A DNA stretch of 20,302 nucleotides from DYFC01 sp041658585 (GTDB lineage: Bacteria > Nitrospirota > Thermodesulfovibrionia > Thermodesulfovibrionales > SM23-35), in assembly GCA_041658585.1 (NCBI GenBank), contig JBAZZX010000048.1, forward strand, positions 1 through 20,302, in the 5' to 3' direction. Numbering within the stretch: position 1 is the stretch's first letter; every line of letters begins with the position of its first letter. The notes below the pieces were generated by a model that ran no database searches, had not been told where the DNA came from, and saw only the letters and a list, made by a program, of their open reading frames with translations. Shown here one piece after another: positions 14,455 to 20,302 of this stretch. The position numbers and the translations under genes are program-made.

Positions 14455-14498
14455 TAGCAAGGGCGGATATGCCCGGCAAATAAATCCCGCCGTCTTTG

Positions 14499-15791
14499 TT
14501 AGGCAGGAGCCCATCGCGGACTGTATGCCTTGAAATGCTTAGGGGTAATGCGTTTCTGGGCCTCTCCGTTTGCCCGCATGATATAAACGCCCTTCGCTCC
14601 TTCTCTATCGGAGGTAAATGTAATATACCTGCCGTCGGGAGAAAACGAGGGGTCTTCATTATTACCCTGTGTCGTCAATTGCGTCAACCCCGTGCCGTCA
14701 GGATTAACTGTTACTATCTGGTTTGCTCCTATTCTTCCGGAAAAAACAATTTTATCGCCCTTTGGAGACCAGTTTGGAGAGGTATTATAGGAGCCGTCAA
14801 AGGTCAGCCTCCTTACCCCGGAACCGTCCCTCCTCATTGTATAAAGCTGCGGATTGCCGCCCCTGTCCGAGACAAAGACAATCTGTTTTCCGTCCGGAGA
14901 AACGGAAGGAGAAACCTCTATGCCGTGAGAGGACGACAATTTGATTACATTACCGCCTTTGATATCCATTGAATATAGTTCGGGTTTTCCATCCCTGGAA
15001 GAGGAAATAAGCACATCATTCCCGTCAGGAAAAAAATCTCCGGCTATATTGGTCCCTCTGGAAGAAAAAAGCTTTTTCTCGCTCATGCTTTTATAGTCTA
15101 TCAAATAAATTCCCCATTGTCTATGCCTTTCGGCGGAATAAATCAGCTTTGAGCCGTCCCTTGACCAGCGGACCGAAAGGATGATATTACCGCCGGAACT
15201 TATCTTGTTCATCCTGCCTCCGTCCCAATCTATCTGATAGATCGCCTTATCGCCTTTTTCTTCGCCTACAAAGGCAATCTTTGTTTTGAAAACCCCTTTT
15301 TCTCCGGTCAGAAGATAGTAGATATCGTTCGCTATGGTATGGGCAAGCAACCTGATAAACTCCCTGCTCGTTGTATAACCCTTTTGGAGGATTGCCTCCC
15401 CCTGATAGACGTCATACAGGGAAGCTCTCACTGAAATCTCCTTGCCTTCGGTCGCCGCACCCTTAAGTACCGTCTCCGCCCCTATGGAGGACCAGTTTTT
15501 AGCATTAAACGGTTTTGAAGGGCTTTCCAGATAGGCGGCCTTGTCTATATATGTAAAAAGCCCTGTAAACTCAAGGTCATTCCTGACAGTATCGGATATT
15601 TCCTTCCCGTAAGGTCCGGTAAACTCCTGTATCGCTATCGGCAGCTTCTTAAAACCCGCTGACGAGATGTCGATATAAATCTTTGCATCAGCATTGAAAA
15701 ATGAAAAATGAAAAATGAAAAATGAAACAATACCGATAAAAATAATTTTAACTTTTGCATTTTGCATTTTGCATTTTATATGGTTCTTCAT
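14499..15791 (-). CDS. tolB: Tol-Pal translocation protein TolB
   Basis: TolB is a periplasmic protein that binds Pal and TolA. The 430-residue length matches the family. It has a signal peptide (cleavage likely after ADA, residue ~37) and an N-terminal domain (~38-165, with FTGPYGKEISDTVRNDLEFT). A six-bladed WD40-like propeller (~170-425) shows repeated W/P-x-DG units such as WSRDGSKLIYSAE, SPDGKQIVFVSDRGGNPQLY, WSPKGDKIVFSG and SPDGRYITFTSDREG. ATG 15791 overlaps the tolA-like stop by 4 bp, with GGAGTAAGG upstream. The signal peptide is unusual: its n-region and hydrophobic core are encoded by two different 7-bp tandem repeats. Confidence 0.95.
   Translation of the reverse strand: MKNHIKCKMQNAKVKIIFIGIVSFFIFHFSFFNADAKIYIDISSAGFKKLPIAIQEFTGPYGKEISDTVRNDLEFTGLFTYIDKAAYLESPSKPFNAKNWSSIGAETVLKGAATEGKEISVRASLYDVYQGEAILQKGYTTSREFIRLLAHTIANDIYYLLTGEKGVFKTKIAFVGEEKGDKAIYQIDWDGGRMNKISSGGNIILSVRWSRDGSKLIYSAERHRQWGIYLIDYKSMSEKKLFSSRGTNIAGDFFPDGNDVLISSSRDGKPELYSMDIKGGNVIKLSSSHGIEVSPSVSPDGKQIVFVSDRGGNPQLYTMRRDGSGVRRLTFDGSYNTSPNWSPKGDKIVFSGRIGANQIVTVNPDGTGLTQLTTQGNNEDPSFSPDGRYITFTSDREGAKGVYIMRANGEAQKRITPKHFKAYSPRWAPA
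15696..15723. repeat. Heptanucleotide tandem repeat (GAAAAAT)x4 in tolB
   Basis: There are four perfect 7-bp units, with a partial fifth (GAAA) after them. On the tolB strand they encode the Phe-rich end of the signal-peptide core (SFFIFHFSFF). A one-unit change would shift the frame of the whole gene. Confidence 0.93.
15753..15773. repeat. Heptanucleotide tandem repeat (TTTTGCA)x3 in tolB
   Basis: There are three perfect 7-bp units, with a partial TTTT following. On the tolB strand they encode the CKMQNAK n-region just after the start. The unit differs from the other repeat 30 bp away and from that in cpoB, so these are independent expansions. Confidence 0.93.
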
Positions 15792-16516
15792 GGATAAAAC
15801 CTTACTCCTATCTCAATTTCATATGGAGGGGGAGGGAGCGGACTTGCCTTGGCAAGCGCCCTGAGCGCGGACTTGTCAAAGAGTGTATTCCCCGAACTTT
15901 TCTCCACTTTCTGCACAACGGCAGTCCCGTCTTTTAAAATTTTTATTGATACAATTGCCTCGATATTTCTCCGCCCTGAATCCCGTGAGGCCCATACCCA
16001 TTGCTGCCTGATCTCATCGACTACTTTTGAATAATAGTCATCAGACGACGAGGCCCCTTTTGTGACGGGAGAAGAAACCGCCTTTATGGGGCCGCCTTTT
16101 GCAAGATTGCCTTTTGATGCAGGCATGGGCTTTTCTCCTCCGGCTTTAAGAGATATAACCTTGCGGGAACCGAACTGTTTTTCGACCTTCTTTTTTGCAG
16201 CCAAAAGAGAAATCTTCTTTTCGACCGATTCTCTCTCTTTTGCGTCCTCTCCTGTATTTTCTTTTATATTTTTCCGAGGTATTTCCGATACCGGAGCAGG
16301 TTCTTTTTTCTGCCGGGTTTCCGTTTTCTGCTCGGTTGCGGGATTTTCCGCCTTGTCAATCCGAGGCAGGACATCAAGGCTCACAAGATTGACCGTATAG
16401 GCGTCAGGCATTACCATATGATTGGATTGACTGAAAGTCAGGACGGCTAAAAAGAAAACCGAAATGTGAAGCGCAAAGGAAAGCGCGGCGGTCCTCTGGA
16501 GGCTCGGTCCTCTCAT
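15788..16516 (-). CDS. tolA: TolA-like / TonB C-terminal domain protein
   Basis: This 242-residue protein sits in the TolA position of the cluster. It has a single N-terminal membrane anchor (~10-31, ALSFALHISVFFLAVLTF) and a Lys/Glu/Pro-rich periplasmic stalk (~55-155). A C-terminal TonB/TolA-type domain (~160-242) shows YYSKVVDEIRQQWVWAS, VSIKILKDGTAVVQKVEKSSG and ALAKASPLPPPP. It would carry the TolQR motor's energy to TolB/Pal across the periplasm. The stalk is much shorter than in E. coli TolA. 4-bp overlaps with tolR and tolB show translational coupling. Domain family is firm; the name rests on the operon context. Confidence 0.88.
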   Translation of the reverse strand: MRGPSLQRTAALSFALHISVFFLAVLTFSQSNHMVMPDAYTVNLVSLDVLPRIDKAENPATEQKTETRQKKEPAPVSEIPRKNIKENTGEDAKERESVEKKISLLAAKKKVEKQFGSRKVISLKAGGEKPMPASKGNLAKGGPIKAVSSPVTKGASSSDDYYSKVVDEIRQQWVWASRDSGRRNIEAIVSIKILKDGTAVVQKVEKSSGNTLFDKSALRALAKASPLPPPPYEIEIGVRFYP

Positions 16517-16914
16517 TTAAGGCTTATTTTTGGCTCGGTGATCATGCCAAGTTTTTCTATTCCCGCCTCCTTTATCTCACCCATAACCTCGACAACAAAT
16601 CCATAGGGCACATCCTTGTCCGCCTTCAGAAACACATTCGGGTTCGATGAGCTTAAAGCCTTGAGTTTTTTACCCATCTCCGTCAGTGAAACAGGATTAT
16701 CATTCATATAAATTATACTGCCCTTTTTCACAATCAGGGTAATCCTCTCTTCAGAAGGCATCTCTTTTCCTTTGGCCTTAGGCAGATTTACATCAATGCC
16801 CTGCTGGAGGAGAGGCGCCGTCACCATAAAGATTACGAGCAGGACGAGCATAACGTCGACAAAAGGAGTCACATTGATTTCCGAAAGGACCTGCTTGTCC
16901 CTGGTAAATTTCAC
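16513..16914 (-). CDS. tolR: TolR / ExbD-family biopolymer transport protein
   Basis: This 133-residue inner-membrane protein has one N-terminal helix (~16-38) and a periplasmic domain. SEINVTPFVDVMLVLLVIFM carries the essential proton-path aspartate (D20). The C-terminal domain has ITLIVKKGSIIYMND and VFLKADKDVPYGFVVEVMGEIKEAGI, typical of TolR/ExbD. It forms the motor with TolQ. The start overlaps the tolQ stop by 4 bp and its own stop overlaps the tolA-like start by 4 bp. The context, tolA/tolB/pal, favours TolR over ExbD. Confidence 0.94.
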   Translation of the reverse strand: MKFTRDKQVLSEINVTPFVDVMLVLLVIFMVTAPLLQQGIDVNLPKAKGKEMPSEERITLIVKKGSIIYMNDNPVSLTEMGKKLKALSSSNPNVFLKADKDVPYGFVVEVMGEIKEAGIEKLGMITEPKISLK

Positions 16915-17540
16915 TGCTTATCCTCCGTGAAAAAATCAAGAAGCTCCTCCGAAAAATCTTCCATCTCTATAATCATTCTTTTTGCCATGCTGAGGTAGTA
17001 ATTATAGGCAATGACTGCGGGGATGGCTGCAACAAGTCCGGCTGCAGTGGCTATCAGAGACTCCGCTATGCCGGGAGCGACAACCGCAAGGGAAGCGGCG
17101 CCTGCCGAACCGATCCCCCTAAAAGAATTCATTATACCCCAAACAGTGCCGAAGAGGCCGATGAACGGAGTCGTTGAGCCCGTCGTTGCAAGGAAATTCA
17201 GATATTTCTCGAGCTTTGCCGATTCAAGAGCGCCGTAACGCCTGAGCATTCTCTTGATCTCGGTCTTTTCTTTATGCACCGCATCGGTATAGACCGACCT
17301 GAAGATATTTGCAATGGGGCTGATGATCAGACTTCGTGTTGACTGGAAAATTCCTTTTGAGTCCTTACTCGACCGGTAGGACCGCATGAACAGCTCGGTC
17401 TCCTTATTGCCTCTTGAAAAATACCGGTGCTTAAAAAATATTATCGCCCATGAGACAACTGAAAAAGATAAGAGTATCAAAAGAACAAACTTAACAACCA
17501 AACCTGCCTGAAGAATAAGCTGAATCGCCGAATCTTTCAT
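16911..17540 (-). CDS. tolQ: TolQ / ExbB-family proton channel protein
   Basis: This 209-residue inner-membrane protein has three predicted helices (~12-36, ~114-138, ~158-182). The MotA/TolQ/ExbB signature is seen in LATTGSTTPFIGLFGTVWGIM and APGIAESLIATAAGLVAAIPAVIAYN. Together with TolR it uses the proton gradient to drive TolA. It is the first gene of the leftward operon. The ATG has GAGGT upstream, and a good promoter lies ~40 bp before. It is a little shorter than E. coli TolQ (230 residues) but complete. Confidence 0.95.
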   Translation of the reverse strand: MKDSAIQLILQAGLVVKFVLLILLSFSVVSWAIIFFKHRYFSRGNKETELFMRSYRSSKDSKGIFQSTRSLIISPIANIFRSVYTDAVHKEKTEIKRMLRRYGALESAKLEKYLNFLATTGSTTPFIGLFGTVWGIMNSFRGIGSAGAASLAVVAPGIAESLIATAAGLVAAIPAVIAYNYYLSMAKRMIIEMEDFSEELLDFFTEDKQ

Positions 17541-17577
17541 AATTACCTCGAAACATCAATATTTTACAACACGTCTT

Positions 17578-17606
17578 ATTAAAAAAAATTCAGACTAAAA
17601 AGTCAA
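17578..17606 (-). promoter_or_regulatory. tolQRAB operon promoter candidate
   Basis: On the minus strand TTGACT (17601-17606) and TTTAAT (17578-17583) are exactly 17 bp apart, with a leader of about 30 nt to the tolQ ATG. The T-rich spacer is consistent with a strong housekeeping promoter. Confidence 0.5.
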
Positions 17607-17616
17607 TGAAAGTTTC

Positions 17617-17625
17617 TGTTATAAT
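17617..17625 (+). promoter_or_regulatory. Extended -10 promoter reading toward tRNA-Ser
   Basis: TGTTATAAT matches the extended -10 element TGnTATAAT perfectly. No good -35 is seen, which extended -10 promoters tolerate. The transcript would start near 17632, 126 nt before tRNA-Ser, and diverges from the tol operon. Confidence 0.4.
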
Positions 17626-17757
17626 AGTAACCGTTCACCGATAAGCGGAATTTGGCGGCCACAGAATTCAACCGGTGTAAATGCCGTTGCATGCCGCGAT
17701 AACCGTTACATTGTAATATTGTAGCTTTTTTCGCTTTTTTATGCTTTCAGATTTAAC

Positions 17758-17847
17758 GGAGGGGTTGCCGAGCGGTTTAAGGCGACGGTCTTGAAAATCG
17801 TTGTAGGGGTGACTCTACCGTGAGTTCGAATCTCACCCCCTCCGCCA
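17758..17847 (+). tRNA. tRNA-Ser (anticodon TGA)
   Basis: This is a 90-nt class II tRNA with a long variable arm. The acceptor GGAGGGG (17758-17764) pairs with CCCCTCC (17837-17843), followed by G and an encoded CCA. The D-loop is AGCGGTTTAAGGC. The anticodon loop CTTGAAA within the stem ACGGT/ATCGT gives TGA (codon UCA). The T-loop is TTCGAAT. It is the last core feature before AT-rich accessory DNA, and tRNA-Ser genes are common integration sites. Confidence 0.97.
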
Positions 17848-18237
17848 CCTGTTTCTTTTGATTTCATATAGTTATAATTCTAAAACACCGTCAACAAACC
17901 GTCAACAGAATTACTTGCAGTATTTTGGTTCAAGCCTTACTTTAAATCCCAGCTATGAGCAACCTAAACATACCCATAGAATAAACCCATATCCCTATTA
18001 AACCGTTTTTGGACCGTGTACCATACCTGACGTGCCTGTCCCCCCTGAAAGTGGATTTGGGGTGGGTTGGATTATTACCCCTCCCCCCACATGTTTTATA
18101 CCTCCCTTGTTTTTTATCAATAACAAGTTGGAAAATATGGCTACCCTTTATAGGGCATATGAGGGCACAAAATATCCTCTCATTGGCATTAAGCAAGATA
18201 TAATCCTTTGCGCATAAAAAATAAGTTGGAGGGCTTA
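17848..18237. other. Non-coding junction between tRNA-Ser and the accessory genes
   Basis: About 390 bp with no convincing gene. It contains the paired direct repeats at 17887-17907, a GC-rich tract (18040-18100) and an AT-rich end with the RBS of the next gene. A 106-codon leftward frame across it has no RBS and odd composition. The layout fits an integration junction, but no integrase is visible. Confidence 0.5.
17887..17907 (+). repeat. Two direct copies of ACCGTCAACA, 11 bp apart, next to tRNA-Ser
   Basis: ACCGTCAACA occurs at 17887-17896 and 17898-17907. The one-helical-turn spacing and the position 40 bp after a tRNA 3' end are what integrase or excisionase arm sites of tRNA-targeting islands look like. 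No second copy of the tRNA 3' end is in the window. Confidence 0.5.
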
Positions 18238-19089
18238 ATGATAGATGAAACAAAAGAACCAAATCCTTTGCCTTACGACATGGGGAATGCTGGTGATCTT
18301 ATTAAGCATGGCTTGCTTGCAGAATATACTGCTTGGTGGACACGTAATAAACAAGGGAAATTTATATTTTATGACCCATTTGGAGGAAGACCCTACGTTT
18401 CACCTCCAAACCAAATTGTTACAGCAAGAATCTCATCCCTTAATGGATGTGCATTAAATAAAGCTCAAAACGATTCAGAGAAGTATTATGGCAGTGGTCA
18501 CATCGTCAAGAATATCGCCTCAGTGCTCAATGGCGAGTGTGAGATTTATACTTCAGATAGAGATGATAATGCTTATCAGGCATTAATAGCTTCGGGATTA
18601 ATGAAAATAAATATAGCGAAGTTTGATAGAACAAATGCCTACACAATATTAGATTGTAATTTCACTAAAATGGAGCCTTCATTAATTCTCATCGATCCCT
18701 TTGCAGAGTTTCTTCGAGATGACGCAAAGAGAATAATCCCTAAAATTACCAATTTCATAAGAAATCATAAAATACCAGTTCTACTATTTGTTCTTAATCT
18801 GGAGCCATCAAATAGGGTAGGCAAAGCATATTCAGAATTGATAAATAATCATTTTCAGGATCTTTGCGAAATAGCATTGATATGCCCGAAGCTTAAAAAT
18901 ACTGGTGTGAAAGGAGAAAGCAAATATATATCTGAAGCTAGATTGATATATCCACCAAAATTATTTACAGAGAAAGAACTATTCAGTTTCAAAGAGCAAG
19001 TTGTAAAATTCAAAACCCTCTTAGAAGCAGCTCTCAATAGAGACGCTAATATAATTGCCTTAGTAGAAACAAGCTCATGTAAAACCTGA
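18238..19089 (+). CDS. RlmJ-like methyltransferase-fold protein
   Basis: I start at ATG 18238, which has TTGGAGG five bases upstream (283 residues). The order of motifs recalls RlmJ, the 23S rRNA adenine N6-methyltransferase. GNAGDLIKH (16-24) is like RlmJ's NHADVLKH; FYDPFGG (44-50) fits a SAM-binding loop; YYGSG (83-87) is like its YPGS; DPFAEF (153-158) stands where the DPPY-type catalytic motif is expected. The replaced tyrosine makes the activity uncertain. The gene is AT-rich, sits just inside the presumed island, and leads a three-gene unit with the AbiGi-like gene 24 bp later. Possible roles are RNA or DNA modification in defence, or a non-catalytic sensor. Confidence 0.55.
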   Translation: MIDETKEPNPLPYDMGNAGDLIKHGLLAEYTAWWTRNKQGKFIFYDPFGGRPYVSPPNQIVTARISSLNGCALNKAQNDSEKYYGSGHIVKNIASVLNGECEIYTSDRDDNAYQALIASGLMKINIAKFDRTNAYTILDCNFTKMEPSLILIDPFAEFLRDDAKRIIPKITNFIRNHKIPVLLFVLNLEPSNRVGKAYSELINNHFQDLCEIALICPKLKNTGVKGESKYISEARLIYPPKLFTEKELFSFKEQVVKFKTLLEAALNRDANIIALVETSSCKT

Positions 19090-19113
19090 TATAATTGAAA
19101 CATTACAAAAGCG

Positions 19114-19857
19114 ATGGAAATTTATAATTTATCAACACTCTTTCATTTTACTAAAACCAAAGAAAATCTTTTTGGTATCCTCAAGAATGAATTTAAACCA
19201 ACTTTCTGCTTAGAAAAAATTCATTATGGGCGTAGTGTCTGGAAATATGCAATTCCAATGGTATGCTTCTGCGATATTCGTTTATCTCAAATAAAAAACC
19301 ATATTGAAACTTATGGTGTCTACGGTATCGGAATGTCAAAAGAATGGGCAGAGAGAAAGGGATTAAATCCTGTTATATATTTAAATAGAAATTCTCACCT
19401 CTCAAATAATCTTAGTGCGATTAAATTGAGTTTAAGTGAAGTATTAAGGACCCCTGACAACGAAAGGGTGGGCACATACTTGGGATTTCTATATGTTTTA
19501 AGGTATTTGAAAAATTACAAGGGTAAATTTTTAAAAGATGAGGTTCGTAACGCAGATGTCATTTATTATAATGAGAGAGAGTGGAGGTACGTTCCTACCA
19601 CCCCTGATATAAGAAGTGCCGATGTTCTAAGTGAGAATGATTATCTTAATAAAGATACAAGAGAATATTTTAGTTCACTTTTGCCTGCATTAAGCTTTGA
19701 GCCTAACGATATTAAGTATATAATCGTTGATAGGGAAAGTGAAATTGAAGAAACAATCAATACCATCAGAAAAATAAAATCAAAATATCCACCTCCAGTT
19801 GTTGACATCTTAACTTCAAGAATTGTTACAAGTGAACAGATAAAGAATGATTTCTGA
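19114..19857 (+). CDS. AbiGi-family abortive-infection protein
   Basis: This 247-residue protein resembles AbiGi, the antitoxin-side partner of the lactococcal AbiG phage-exclusion system. The visible family marks are LFHFTKTKENLFGILKNEF (9-27), PMVCFCDIRLSQIKNHIE, YGVYGIGMSKEWAERKG and YYNEREWRYVP. The usual partner AbiGii, a nucleotidyltransferase-like toxin, is not next to it. An RlmJ-like gene precedes it by 24 bp, and a short helical protein follows after 48 bp. The ribosome site is weak (AAAAGCG before the ATG), so translation may depend on the upstream gene. AT-rich, consistent with transfer. Family assignment is from recalled similarity. Confidence 0.7.
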   Translation: MEIYNLSTLFHFTKTKENLFGILKNEFKPTFCLEKIHYGRSVWKYAIPMVCFCDIRLSQIKNHIETYGVYGIGMSKEWAERKGLNPVIYLNRNSHLSNNLSAIKLSLSEVLRTPDNERVGTYLGFLYVLRYLKNYKGKFLKDEVRNADVIYYNEREWRYVPTTPDIRSADVLSENDYLNKDTREYFSSLLPALSFEPNDIKYIIVDRESEIEETINTIRKIKSKYPPPVVDILTSRIVTSEQIKNDF

Positions 19858-19905
19858 ATAAAATTATGAAGATAATAATCGGTGATTGCTTATATGGAGG
19901 ATTTT

Positions 19906-20238
19906 ATGGAATTTGATGTCATTAATTTTTATAAGAATATCCAAGAAGATTTTTCATATGCTCAAAAATTAATAAGCAAACTTGAAGAGAACGCCTTCTC
20001 TGGTTATCGAAGCCGAGAAGATGAAGAATTAGATGAAATGAATCTGAAATATACTTTAGATAAAATAAAAATTAAATTAAGTTTTGCTATTGAATTTCTT
20101 GGCTTGCAAAATCTTCTAAAAGAATTTATATCGGGATTTAAAAAATATGAACCAAAACTGACAGAGTTAGAATTGATTGCGGATTCCGGCACACTCGAAC
20201 ACTTGATCCAGTCCATTCGAACACCTTATTTCGTATAG
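19906..20238 (+). CDS. Small helical protein, C-terminus probably cut by an insertion
   Basis: I choose ATG 19906, five bases after TGGAGG (19895-19900); an upstream in-frame GTG at 19882 is less likely. The 110-residue product is charged and mostly helical (LISKLEENAF, SREDEELDEMNLKY, LKEFISGFKKYEP), with no recognised domain. From about residue 90 the frame appears to enter a mobile-element end with repeated TCGAACAC motifs, so the last ~18 residues may not be native. Its position after the AbiGi-like gene suggests it belongs to the same unit. It may be the remains of a toxin or partner, but nothing in the sequence proves this. Confidence 0.5.
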   Translation: MEFDVINFYKNIQEDFSYAQKLISKLEENAFSGYRSREDEELDEMNLKYTLDKIKIKLSFAIEFLGLQNLLKEFISGFKKYEPKLTELELIADSGTLEHLIQSIRTPYFV

Positions 20239-20302
20239 CGAAGCTGGACATTTAAATCATACGTTTAGTGTTCGGATGGAGTCAAGTTTGACTTGGTCTT
20301 TC
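20176..20302. mobile_element. Possible IS terminus (repeated TCGAACAC motifs), partial
   Basis: TCGAACAC occurs at 20195-20202 and 20217-20224 (22 bp apart), and a one-mismatch copy lies inverted at 20268-20275. The second and third share a longer TCCA-TYCGAACAC core. Repeated short motifs at one end are a property of IS21-type elements, whose ends carry several transposase-binding sites. The element runs out of the window, so neither its ends nor a transposase can be confirmed. Confidence 0.35.

Noticed and set aside
14496..14972. 158-codon forward frame opposite tolB
   Set aside because: It is antisense to the conserved propeller codons of tolB and has no RBS.
17942..18262. 106-codon leftward frame between tRNA-Ser and the RlmJ-like gene
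   Set aside because: There is no RBS, the composition is odd, it overlaps the start of the real gene, and no motif is recognised.

Overview
This is a chromosomal segment of a Gram-negative bacterium of moderate G+C. The evidence is a full Tol-Pal envelope operon, two lipoprotein-type exported proteins, CCA-encoding tRNA genes and a TorD-type chaperone. Gene content and the style of the intergenic repeats would fit an anaerobe of the Nitrospirota or Desulfobacterota type, but no marker gene fixes this, so the assignment is a low-confidence inference.

Layout. The left edge (1-4200) is accessory DNA. It holds the tail of an ISL3-type insertion sequence that cut a small leftward gene, then a large AT-rich gene for a nuclease-helicase with seven tandem helicase-associated repeats, then about 330 bp of debris. 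The middle (4225-17847) is core-like. It contains panD (-); a TorD-like chaperone overlapping an Ap4A phosphorylase (+); a GAF histidine kinase overlapping a NUDIX hydrolase (+); tyrS (-); an exported cyclophilin followed by a ChaN-like protein and tRNA-Pro (+); the leftward Tol-Pal cluster tolQ-tolR-tolA-tolB-pal-cpoB; and tRNA-Ser (+). The right edge (17848-20302) is again AT-rich and accessory. Directly after tRNA-Ser come paired direct repeats suggestive of an integration site. Then follow an RlmJ-like methyltransferase-fold gene, an AbiGi-type abortive-infection gene and a small helical protein whose end runs into what looks like an IS terminus.

How the genes work together. TolQ/TolR form the inner-membrane motor, the TolA-like protein spans the periplasm, TolB and Pal link to peptidoglycan and the outer membrane, and CpoB/YbgF coordinates this with wall synthesis. 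The four genes tolQ-R-A-B are joined by 4-bp overlaps. pal and cpoB form a second unit with a likely promoter of its own. The overlapping pairs torD-like/Ap4A phosphorylase and GAF kinase/NUDIX hint at stress or nucleotide housekeeping, but no molybdoenzyme or response regulator lies in the window to give them clear partners.

Most notable observations: heptanucleotide tandem repeats (7 bp, so frame-shifting) that build the signal-peptide coding regions of tolB and cpoB; the 7 x 207 bp repeat array in the helicase; the tRNA-Ser-linked RlmJ-like/AbiGi/helical cassette; a 190-bp palindromic MITE-like element present twice in opposite orientation; and several genes whose best -10 box sits only 6-9 bp before the start codon.
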